Shown piece after piece: positions 9,310-17,273 of a stretch of DNA of 17,273 nt. Below the pieces are notes generated by a model that saw only the letters and a program-made list of their open reading frames with translations, searched no databases and had not been told where the DNA came from. The translations under genes were made by a program, and so were the position numbers. Position 1 is the first letter of the stretch, and each line of letters opens with the position of its first letter. Source of the stretch: Funneliformis mosseae (lineage: Eukaryota > Glomeromycota > Glomeromycetes > Glomerales > Glomeraceae); assembly GCA_910592005.1 (NCBI GenBank), contig CAJVPP010001906.1, forward strand, positions 1-17,273, in the 5' to 3' direction.

Positions 9310-10215
9310 AAATGAATTTTTGGTTCTAAATGAGATCTGAAAATATTTCATTTCAATGAAAAGAACCTTTTCAGCTTTAAAAGAGTTTTGAAAAGTCATT
9401 TCTTTTCATTGAAAGAAACTTTTTCAGCTCTAAAAGAGTTCTGAAAAGTCATTTCTTTTCATTGAAAGGAACCTTTTTGACTCTAAAAGAGTTCTGAAAA
9501 GTCATTCCTTTTCATTGAAAGGAATCTTTTTGGCTCTAAAAGAGTTCTGAAAATTCGTTCCTTTTCAATGAAAGGAATCTTTTCCGCTTTAAAAGAGTTC
9601 TGAAAATTCATTCCTTTTCAATGAAAGAAACTTTTCAGCTCTAAAAGAGGTCTGAAAATTCATTCTTTTTCAATGAAAAGAATTTTTTAGTTCTAAAAGA
9701 TGTCTGAAAATAAATTCATTTCAATGAAAGGAACTTTTCAGCTCTAAAAAAGGTCCAAAAATTCGTTCCTTTTTAATAAAAGGAACTTTTAACTCTAAAA
9801 AAAGGTCCAAAAATTAGTTCCTTTTCAATGAAAGGAACTTTTCAGTTCTGAAAGAGATCTGAAAATTTGTTCCTTTTCAATGAAAGGAACTTTTTAGTTC
9901 TGAAAGATATTCAAAAATTTGTTCCTTTTCAATAAAACCAACTTTTCAGTTCTAAAAGAGATCTAAAAATTCATTTCCTTTCAATAAAAGGAACTTTTTT
10001 AGCTCTAAAAGTGATCTGAAAATTGGTTTCTTTTCAATGAAAGGAACTTTTCGGCTCTAAAAGAGGTCTGAAAATAAATTCCTTTCAATGAAAGAACTTT
10101 TCAGTTCTAAATGAGATCTGAAAATTTGTTCCTTTTCAATGAAAGGAAACAAATATTCAGTTTTAAAGAAGTCTGAAAATTCGTCTCTTTTCATTGAAAA
10201 GGAACTTTTCAGCTT
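9310..10215. repeat. 17 tandem 52-53-bp hairpin units
   Basis: Seventeen units can be counted from their loop sequence (CAATGAAA or CATTGAAA), at intervals of about 50-57 bases and mostly 52-53. A consensus unit reads CTGAAAA-ttc-GTTCCTTT-tcaatg-AAAGGAAC-TTTTCAG followed by a short linker CTCTAAAAGAGGT. The two capitalised pairs are complementary, so each unit is itself a ~40-nt nested hairpin. There is no coding frame. The array fills the middle of the hAT-like element and is bounded on both sides by the TCTGATC-rich blocks. Confidence 0.92.
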
Positions 10216-10221
10216 TAAAAA

Positions 10222-10394
10222 AGTTGAATTCAGATCTGACGGATCAGATCTGAATCTGAATTCGAATCTAATAGATCAGATCTGAATCTGTATCTGAATC
10301 TGACGGATCTGATCTGATCCAAATCTGAATCTGACAGATCTGATCAGAATCTGATCCGTCAGATTCAGATTAAATTCAGATTGATCTGAATCCG
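10222..10394. repeat. Right subterminal AGATCTGA-type repeats
   Basis: The counterpart of the block at 9112-9298, with strings such as GACGGATCAGATCTGAATCTG (seen around 10238) and CAGATCTGATCAGAATCTG (around 10336). Motifs occur in both orientations, so the two blocks can pair with each other as well as internally. It directly precedes the right terminal repeat. Confidence 0.8.
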
Positions 10395-11173
10395 TGCAGA
10401 ACACTATCTGACAATATTGAAGTCAGTACTAACACTGTTTATAGAGCTTTAAAAACAAATGGTTTAGTAGCTCGAGTAAAGTGTAAAAAGCTACTTTTAT
10501 CAAAAAATGTTGTGAAAAATGCCTTAAATTTGCAAAGAGATATAAGGATTTGACAATAAATGAATGGAGCAAGATTGTATGATTAGATGAGTCCAAATTT
10601 CAAATATTTGGTTCAGATAGACGTGAGTAATATTGGAAAAAAATAGGAGAACCCCTTCAAAATACTCATATTAAACCTACTGTTAAGTTTAGTGGTGGAA
10701 GTGTTTTTGTATGGGAATGTTTTACATCTTGTGGTGTAGGTTATCTTTGTAAAATAGATAGTAAGCTTGATGCAGAACTTTATCGTAAGATTTTGAATGA
10801 AAACTTTATGGAGACTTTGCAGTACTATGAATTAAGTACTGATAATATTATCTTTATGCAAGATAATGATCCCAAACATACTGCTATACTAACTAAAAAA
10901 TGGTTTGAAGACAATAATGTAGAGCTTTTACCTTGACCACCACAATCTCCCGACTTGAATCCAATTGAACACTTGTGGAATGAGGATCGTCGTATTAGAG
11001 CATTAGATATTGAAATTAGAGGGAAGGATATGTTATGGGAGCAAATTCATAAGATATGGGAAGAAACTGCATTAGAAACATGCACCAAATTGATAGAATC
11101 AATGCCAGAAAGAATAAATGATGTAATCAAAGCAAATGGTGGTTATACTCGATGGTGAGAATATTTGCGAAAG

Positions 11174-11387
11174 CGCCATATTAAACGCACCATCATTTAA
11201 TAACTAATCACGTGATAAAAAATTTTTTCCGATTTATCAAGTAATATTAAAATTGCTGTATTATGAAGATCTTTATAGTATACTATATATTTAATAAATA
11301 TTCAAATAATCGGATTTTGTTTATTAATCATAAAGCACATGATTAATAATAAGCAATATAGTGGTGCGTTTTTTTTGGAAGCCACTG
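11174..11387. repeat. Imperfect foldback with Tc1-type right terminus
   Basis: The stretch is an imperfect palindrome centred on TATAGTATACTATA near 11280. Paired segments include AAACGCACCA (11183-11192) with TGGTGCGTTT (11362-11371), TAATCACGTG (11205-11214) with CACATGATTA (11336-11345), and TTCCGATTTATC (around 11228) with an AATCGGA-containing segment (around 11308). The right edge GGAAGCCACTG ends at 11387 and is followed by TA; reversed, it reads CAGTGGCTTCC, a Tc1-like terminus. It lies 15 bases after the transposase stop, so it may be the 3' terminal region of that Tc1 element or a separate foldback MITE inserted there. The left edge is poorly conserved. Confidence 0.65.
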
Positions 11388-11389
11388 TA

Positions 11390-12780
11390 TTTATAAAAAT
11401 TACATTAATAAATTATATTATTTATTTAAATTTCTATGTTATAGATATATTAAAATTTAAAAAAATGAAACAATAATCGGGTCGAGTCGAATTCGGGTTC
11501 TGTAATTATTAACGGGTTCGAGTTCGAATATACCTTAAACCCGACTTGACCCGTCCCACGGAGACTCTTGATTTCTTTCAAGGGTTGTAACTTTACTATG
11601 AAGAATGACTTGTCCCCTGGCTTGCTGGGCATATAGATAATTAAATAAAGTAGTGCGAAAGTTTTCGCAGAGGTACAAAACATTTCTGATTTCGAGTTAC
11701 AATTCAACAAGTTCTTGACCATTACCAAGTTTGTTAAGCATTAAACCAGAATGTGCGATACAAGAAACAAATATGTTATATTTCCTTTTAGAAAGTTGAA
11801 GATTCCTGAGTGATTATAATGCAGTATCTTCACATTTTATTTTTTTAGATCCTAAAAGTTACAATTAAACAGTTCGAAATAAGTTCGAAATCAAAAAAAA
11901 AATATTGCTCATAATTTGTAAATATTAAAAATTAAATTAAAATTTTATAAATTGAAATAATTGTTTGGTTGATTTTAGAAAGATATTTCTTTTACAATTG
12001 CGGAATGTAATGTATACTTCATATCAATGGATCAATAACGTTGACGATTCTTATTTCCCTTGAATTGGTAATTATTGATATCTGTTACCATTGTATTATT
12101 CACCACCATTACACGTCTAAGTATTTCGATTGTATATATATGAATAATTGCCTCTACTCGGAATCGAAAAACATTATTTGGTCATTATCTAAACTTGCAT
12201 CTGGAGCTTAAATACAAAAAATATAAGTTCTTCTAAAACTATTTTGTAGAGAAAAGCTTTGAAATTAAAAGAAAAAAGCTTAAACAAAATTTATTAAATT
12301 AGCATTAATAAAATTGAAATTGCGAAATTAATTAATTTTTATTAAATAAATTTAGCGTAATAATTACTTCAATAATCTTTATTTAAACTTTTTGGTACAA
12401 ATTGTTTATAAATATGAACGAAAAGAACTGAATAAAACGGAAGAAACCTTCTGAGGTTTGATTTTATTTGTAAAATAGATAATAGTAGAGGTATATCATA
12501 TGATGATCCACGTTAATGTAATGAATGTTTTACTTTGCATTTTTCTATGTTAAATATTTTTTTTTTAATAATGGATTTGAATATGTTGAATGAGATACAA
12601 AAAAAAAATTCTCTGTTGTAAAACTTCATTTATATTATTTACTAGGGAACAGAAACCGAAGCATAATTTGATAATTACATGGGTTAATCTCGTTAACTAT
12701 AAATAAGTTTATTTACGAATTGATAATAAACAAATTCACAAATTTAATTCGTTGATCAGGCTATAGTATAAGGTTTCGGA
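11390..12780. other. Gene-poor region
   Basis: No coding region is supported. It contains the short inverted repeat at 11478-11553 and mixed-composition DNA to about 11800 (for example GACTTGTCCCCTGGCTTGCTGGGC at 11608-11631), which could be old coding material but matches nothing I recognise. From 11830 to 12780 it is AT-rich without ORF or repeat. The minus-strand open stretch at 11450-11728 shows no domain and overlaps the inverted repeat, so it is not called. Confidence 0.45.
11478..11553. repeat. Short inverted repeat, CGGGTCGAGTCG arms
   Basis: CGGGTCGAGTCG (11478-11489) is matched by CGACTTGACCCG (11542-11553), complementary with one mismatch, across a 52-base spacer that contains two further partial copies (TTCGGGTTC, GGGTTCGAGTTCG). 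The arms are much GC-richer than the surrounding DNA. Repeats of GGGTCG type are common ends of MITEs, but no target duplication was found, so this may be a remnant. Confidence 0.5.
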
Positions 12781-12836
12781 CAATAAGAAGTAATATTACG
12801 GGTAGATAGAAAACCGGTAAAGTACGATTCGCCAGA

Positions 12837-12966
12837 CCAGTACGGTACGATTATGCAGATCAGTAATTTGACATCGTACCGTACCGTACTGGTCCTATAA
12901 TAACTAAGGACCAGTACGGTACGGTACGATGTCAAATTACTGATCTGCATAATCGTACCGTACCGG
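12837..12966. repeat. Near-perfect hairpin, 60-bp arms and 10-base loop
   Basis: 12837-12896 and 12907-12966 are reverse complements over 60 bases with a single mismatch, separated by ATAATAACTA. The arms begin and end with GTACGGTAC-type repeats. Weaker similarity continues outward: GAAAACCGGTA at 12809-12819 corresponds to TACCGGTTTTCC at 12961-12972, with an extra ~28 bases on the left side that look like a partial duplication of the arm start. A transcript across it would fold into a long duplex. No coding sense: the open stretch over it on the minus strand is only the palindrome read through. Confidence 0.93.
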
Positions 12967-12972
12967 TTTTCC

Positions 12973-15047
12973 ATATACTCGATCTGGTCGAACCGTTAAC
13001 ATCCCTACAGACACTTCTTAGAGGATGAATAGGCAAACACTAAGGAGATTCTGTATCCAAGTACTTGACCGTCGCTCAACCAGAAAATAATTCTCCTTTT
13101 AAAGCTATAACCTTTTATTAACCACATAATTAAACAAAACAGTTCATGAAAAGATGTGGAACACGACCGGAAAGACATAAACTAAAGGGAAGCACTCGTC
13201 TAAACATCGTTAAAGGAGAAATCAAAAATAATAAAAATAAAAAATATACTTCCCATAAATCATTGTCAAATTACATATATTCGTCAATAAATACTAGTAT
13301 TGAAAAGTTGAACATTAAGAATCCACTATCTGCCGTTGAAATATCCTATTAGAATGATAAAAAAAAAATGTTAGAATAATAAACTTAGTATTTATTTAAA
13401 CAAGTAAAGAATTCGTGCCTAGGGTGGTTGGGATTCAGATCTCAAGAGTCAATGTATTAAAGGAACGACTACATAAAAATAATTTCTTATAATACGCTAT
13501 AGCACTGGGGTAATATTTGTCTATAGAAATGAACTTCCCGGATATATCGAACACGTAGGTCAAGCAATATTTCGTGAATATTCTTTAGCTCGTAAATATA
13601 ATGGAAAACCACTACTAATACAAAAATACCTTGTCAAAATCACGAAAATGTGGAAGCGCGCGTTCGAAAAGTTTTAGAAAATGTAGAAAGTTGTTTGTAA
13701 TTTGAACACTTTAAAGGTAAGGAGATGGGAGTGCGAGTGAAAATGGTTAGAAACTTTGATGTTTCTTTTATAATAAAAAAAATGATGTCAATTAATTAAT
13801 ATATTTTTGTTTCATATTTATTATATTTATAATTACTTAATTTATCAAGTAACCACCTCGTGTTAGTAAGCCATTAATACAGTAATTAATTTCGCAGTAA
13901 AACAGCGTATTTTTGATCGCTAAAGAAAAAAAAGAGATGAGGCGAACAAGATAAAATTCTCTAAACTTTGTTTACCTTTTTTTTGATTTATCTTTTTTCA
14001 ATAAAATAAATGACATTTGAAATTAATTAATTTTTACTTAATGAATTTTACTTTTTTTTATTTTTTTTTTAAAAAAAAAAAAAAACCTGTTTAAAATTAC
14101 GGTAGTGAAACATGAACATTTTACATTTTCTTTATTATCCTGATTTAAAAAATAAATAAGATACGATACCACAGTTACTGATTAGTTATTACAATATCAA
14201 AATCAAATTGCCAATAATTAAAAAAAATAATCAAGTTACAATTCATATGATCCTTAACTTGATTTTAAATATTTACAACAAATTTGAATATCTCATTTCG
14301 AGAATAAACTTGTATAACAGTTTATGGAGGTTGAAGAAAAACAGTACAAGATATTTTGAGTCTACGAGAAATTTCAAGTAAGCTGTCATACAGAAAGAGC
14401 AAGTATTGCAAACTTGAAAGTGTGCCACAATTTGATAGAAATCTCTCAAACAGCAAATGTGAAGTTCAAACGGCAAAAATAAGTTTTAATTTTTTTTAAA
14501 TGTATATAGCATGGTAATATTAATAATGAACCAATTTAACTGATTCTTCAGAAACACAAGTTTCTTGAAACAAAATTTACGTAATTTGAAGTATATTTCT
14601 CAATTTTGGCTTCATTCAATTGCTTTTCGTTTGTCGAAGCGTCTTGTTAGGAATCTTTATATAAAATTAAATCATGTGACTTAATTGTGATAAATTTTAA
14701 ATTTGTCATTTATCTTTGAAGTAAAAATATTATTAAAATTCATACTTTGACTATAAAATATCCTAAAGCATATTAAATAAAATAAGTTTAACGGATTATT
14801 AGTTATCAGTTATTGTTATTTTTAACAGCAATGTACTATTGAAAAATTTTATTAATAATAGCGTGTAATCATTTTCACGAAAGAATCATTTAAAAAAAGT
14901 TTAATTGACGAAATTATAGGAATTACAAGTTTGATATTATATATCATATGAAACTTGTAACGAAATTTATTTTGTACAACGATTTATGTATATATAATAA
15001 AAGTATAAAGTACTGAATAAATTTTAAAAATTTCTGAGATTGAATTA
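12973..15047. other. Gene-poor DNA between hairpin and second kinase
   Basis: A 68-codon + strand ORF at 13146-13352 is Lys/Asn/Ser-rich, has no recognisable motif and is not called as a gene. A relic ORF lies at 13483-13677. 14047-14086 is a T-tract followed by an A-tract, a simple T/A palindrome. 14090-15047 is AT-rich with no supported gene; its right end includes the 3' flank of the minus-strand kinase gene. No RNA gene was seen. Confidence 0.45.
13483..13677 (+). pseudogene. Relic ORF, possibly GIY-YIG-like
   Basis: A 64-codon frame without start codon runs from directly after a TAA (13480-13482) to TAG (13675-13677). It reads TGVIFVYRNELPGYIEHVGQ near its N-terminal side and continues ARKYNGKPLLIQKY. 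The spacing of a GVIFVY-like and a GY..HVGQ-like segment, followed by a basic stretch, recalls the core of GIY-YIG nucleases (GIYxxY...YxGxT), but the signature residues are not intact and the match is weak. Composition is less AT-rich than the neighbouring DNA. It could equally be a chance open frame in old coding debris. Confidence 0.25.
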
Positions 15048-17188
15048 TCAATTCAAAACAAAATTTAAAGAATGCTTGGAATCAGTAGAAGATTTAATTT
15101 GCTTTTCTAAATAATATTTGTAAAATAATATTTAAATAATATAATCATATAATTTTAAAATAATGAAAAATTATTACTTACTATTTACTTGAGTTTTAGC
15201 TTTTATTTCTTTATTCTTTCGTTTTTTTGAAGAATTTGATGTCGAAATCGCATATGAATGTTGAGTATTCGAAGAATACTGGATTGTTGAATTTATTTTT
15301 GTTGATTGTCTAAACGTAATTGAAAAAATGATTTTTAATACTAAATGTGTGAATTCTTTTTTATTTTTAAAGAAAACAATAAATTTCAAAATATAGAATA
15401 CCCTGGAGTATCTATATCAAACTTATATTCTTGTGACATATATTCTAAAGATAAAGATAAAATTAAAAATTAATATATATGATTCTCAAAATTACTTTTA
15501 TTCAGATTAATGAACGACAATATTTTAAGATTAATCATAATAAGTACCTTGTGTAATATTTAATGAATTTACGGATAAGGACATAGATATTAATGAACTT
15601 AATGCCCTACTTGTATAGATTGCTTTTGGATGTTTTTCAGTAAATTCAGGACCAAGTTTCTTCAATTTCATTAATTCCTCTCGTTTTTTTTCGGCTTGAA
15701 CAAATACTTTCTCATTGTTCTTTTTATTAATCCATTCACTAGCAGTATTACGTAATTCTTTTATAGAAGGTCTTTTTGAAGGATTAGAATCCCAACAACT
15801 TTTCATTAAATAAGCATAACATTCAGGAGTATCATTTGTAATTTCAGGACGTTTTCCATCAATAATTTCGTAAATAAGTCTATGATCATGTTCGATATTA
15901 TAAAATGGTTTACAACCTGTAGTAAGTTCCCACATAATCATACCTACACTATAAATATCTGATGCTTTTGAAAATGAAGCCCCATTAAATATTTCCGGTG
16001 CAATATAAGGAATTACTCCATATATTTCATTATTTAATGATTTATTATTTGCAGGTTGTGATAATCCAAGATCTCCAATTTTCCATCGATAAATTTCAGG
16101 ATTCTCTTTAATATATAATATATTTCCGCTATGAACGTCTCGATGTATGAGTCCCTTATCATGAATTGTTTTTAACCTAATTTTAAAGTAAAATTAGTAT
16201 TATATATACTAATAGTAATAAATATTTAAATATATTTAAATACCCATTTAAAACATTCCATAAAATTTTTAATTTATTATTCCATGTTAACTTTGTAAAA
16301 TTCGTTTGTAAATGTTTATGTAAATCTCCACCTGATGCATAATCCATTACTAACATATAATTATTTGTTTCAGGATCTTTAGTAATACCATAACATCTTA
16401 TAACACGATTAATATTTCTATCAAAGCAACATTGATGATACGAACTTAACTAAAAAAAAAATAACATAATTTAGATTTAGGGTTATTAAATGAAATTACA
16501 TTTCGATATGAAAATATTGAATAATTACCTCATTTAAGAAATATTTGTTAATATCTTTGGAATTTAAAACCATTTTTACAGCAACAAATTCATTTTTTTT
16601 ATACTTAATATTTAAAGTATTATTTTTAACTTTAGGTATTTCGCCTAAATAATTTGCTTTATAAATAATACTGAATCCCCCTTCTGCTATTTTTTCTAAA
16701 TTCGTAATGTGAGAATATGGGATCCAATTTATTACAAACTGTGAAAAAATAGATTTTGTCTCATAAAATTTATATAACGTTAATGGATTAGAATTATTCA
16801 TAATATGTTTTATATACTGAGTATTAAATTTTGAATTGAGTATGAACTCATCTATATTACTGTTTCCACTGCTTATAAATGATGTTTCACTGCTTAATGA
16901 TGATGTATTAATAGTTAAAGTAGTCTTTCTTTCACATTTTCTACATTGAGATTGATCTGTAATTCCAAAAATCATATTTGTTGTCAAACAATATTTACAT
17001 CCACTATAAGTTAATGAGCAATAAGAACACCATTTGAGACAATCAGTTTCAACTTTTAGATCATTTCTACAATTTATACAACCATATCCTTGATCCCACC
17101 ATGATAAATATAGGATTAGAATAGGCTTTTTAGTCAAAATTGATTCTAGCCATTCGGTAGAAATTTTATAACAATCTGAACATAACAA
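15048..17188 (-). CDS. TKL-type protein kinase with cysteine-rich N-terminus, 5' incomplete
   Basis: Predicted exons, in transcript order, are 17188-16529, 16449-16244, 16176-15548, 15444-15402, 15309-15182 and 15106-15048; introns are GT-AG (67-103 bases) and phases agree, giving 574 residues from base 17188. N-terminal CxxC pairs at 3/6, 37/40, 54/57, 64/67 and 82/85 suggest zinc binding. The kinase domain starts near W155: glycine loop IAEGGFSIIY (167-176) lacks the first and third glycines; K205 in VAVK, E220, HRDVHSGN (D302, N307), DLG in place of DFG (324-326), IAPE, SDIYSVGMIMWE and CWDSNPSKRP follow. The catalytic Asp and Lys are present, so it may be active despite the altered loop. 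The tail (KAIYTSR..., SQEYKFDIDTP, then SSKKRK, basic) is typical of Rhizophagus kinases as recalled. No ATG starts the frame: it stays open to 17200, where a transposon end begins, so the true N-terminus is missing or lies on another exon. No membrane segment is seen. Confidence 0.85.
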
Positions 17189-17200
17189 GAATCTTATATA

Positions 17201-17273
17201 CAGTAGCGGTCATAAGTATCCGACCCCTCATAATTCTTAAAGTTAATTAATAATATCTATTAAATTTTTTTTA
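17201..17273 (+). mobile_element. Left end of a Tc1/mariner element, cut by window edge
   Basis: CAGTAGCGGTCATAAGTATC starts at 17201, directly after TATATA (17195-17200), giving the TA target site expected for Tc1/mariner. The terminus closely follows the known Tc1-family pattern CAGTRGCGG...AAAAGTAT. The rest of the element, including any transposase, lies beyond the window. It is not the same terminus as the one at 11377-11387 (CAGTGGCTTCC reversed), so at least two Tc1 subfamilies are present here. It abuts the 5' end of the minus-strand kinase frame. Confidence 0.78.

Larger units (their letters stand above)
9099..10406. mobile_element. 1308-bp non-autonomous hAT-like element inside the Tc1 transposase
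   Basis: Terminal inverted repeats TAGTATTCTGCA (9099-9110) and TGCAGAACACTA (10395-10406) differ at one position. They are flanked by an 8-bp direct repeat, TCTGATAA (9091-9098) and TCTGACAA (10407-10414), with one mismatch. Excision on paper with one duplication restores the reading frame of the disrupted transposase, which confirms the borders. The 8-bp duplication and termini of TAGtg type are known hallmarks of hAT elements. There is no ORF inside: the element consists of subterminal blocks rich in TCTGATC motifs and a central array of 17 hairpin units. Mobilisation would need a hAT transposase encoded elsewhere. Superfamily assignment is inferred from duplication length and ends. Confidence 0.85.
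8841..11158 (+). pseudogene. Tc1/mariner transposase pseudogene, split by a 1.3-kb insertion
   Basis: This was a cut-and-paste transposase of the Tc1 type. The N-terminal DNA-binding part is readable at 8841-9098 in shifted frames (LLKNGFISREIT, then GLDHPRKLNKRDEHSLIKHL); the catalytic part follows at 10407-11158. Between them sits a hAT-like insertion (9099-10406). Removing it with one 8-bp duplication joins TSDN to IEVSTNTVYRAL in frame. Catalytic residues are D at 10586-10588 (LDESKF), D at 10862-10864 (QDNDPKH) and E at 10967-10969 (DLNPIEHLW), with 34 residues between the last two, i.e. DD34E. Damage includes stops at 10580-10582 (TGA), 10628-10630 (TAA) and 10934-10936 (TGA), one frameshift near 10520, and several stops or shifts in the N-terminal part. 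It cannot make a working enzyme. The frame closes with a stop after GGYTRW at 11156-11158, the normal family C-terminus. Confidence 0.93.

Noticed and set aside
9310..10215. CRISPR-like array
   Set aside because: Units are contiguous and similar along their whole length with no unique spacers, in a eukaryotic transposon.
11505..11530. GGGTTCGAGTTCG as a tRNA B box
   Set aside because: No A box, acceptor stem or cloverleaf could be built; the string belongs to the inverted-repeat island.
11450..11728. Minus-strand 92-codon ORF
   Set aside because: It overlaps the GGGTCGAGTCG inverted repeat and has no recognisable domain.
12756..12974. Minus-strand ORF of 72 codons
   Set aside because: It simply reads through both arms of the hairpin at 12837-12966.
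13146..13352. 68-codon + strand ORF with ATG
   Set aside because: Composition is Lys/Asn/Ser-rich without domain, and it stands alone in gene-poor DNA; length is within chance.

Overview
The window looks like nuclear DNA of an arbuscular mycorrhizal fungus of the Rhizophagus type (Glomeromycotina). Support comes from very AT-rich sequence, genes broken by short GT-AG introns of about 65-110 bases, two tyrosine-kinase-like (TKL) protein kinases of the class that is greatly expanded in these fungi, and a heavy load of decayed DNA transposons. The genus is inferred from gene style and recalled family features, not from a database match.

Layout. 1-2400 is low-complexity DNA, strikingly depleted in C on the + strand. 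It holds two inverted copies of a 157-bp palindromic MITE; one copy sits in a ~30-bp tandem repeat with a clean TA target duplication. 3095-5199 (+) is a five-exon kinase gene whose last exon adds a run of exactly 20-residue leucine-rich repeats encoded by 60-bp DNA repeats. 5200-6900 is mostly featureless, with short unassigned open stretches. 6904-7532 is a decayed, intronless elongation factor 1-alpha pseudogene. 8841-11158 is a dead Tc1/mariner (DD34E) transposase, split by a 1308-bp non-autonomous hAT-like element (9099-10406) with an 8-bp target duplication, subterminal TCTGATC-type repeats and 17 tandem hairpin units. A foldback sequence follows at 11174-11387. 11390-15047 is gene-poor and holds a small GGGTCGAGTCG inverted repeat, a nearly perfect 60-bp-arm hairpin (12837-12966) and a short relic ORF. 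15048-17188 (-) is a second kinase gene with a cysteine-rich N-terminal part and six recognisable exons. A Tc1-type terminal repeat begins at 17201, directly at the 5' edge of its open frame.

The two kinases face each other about 10 kb apart and share a phase-0 intron directly after the alpha-C glutamate codon, so they descend from one family. Both look cytosolic, with no signal peptide or membrane segment seen. The first pairs an apparently competent catalytic domain with a repeat sensor-like tail; the second pairs CxxC pairs with a kinase that has a degenerate glycine loop. The most notable item is the kinase-LRR fusion: residues predicted to face the concave surface vary from repeat to repeat while the framework is almost constant.
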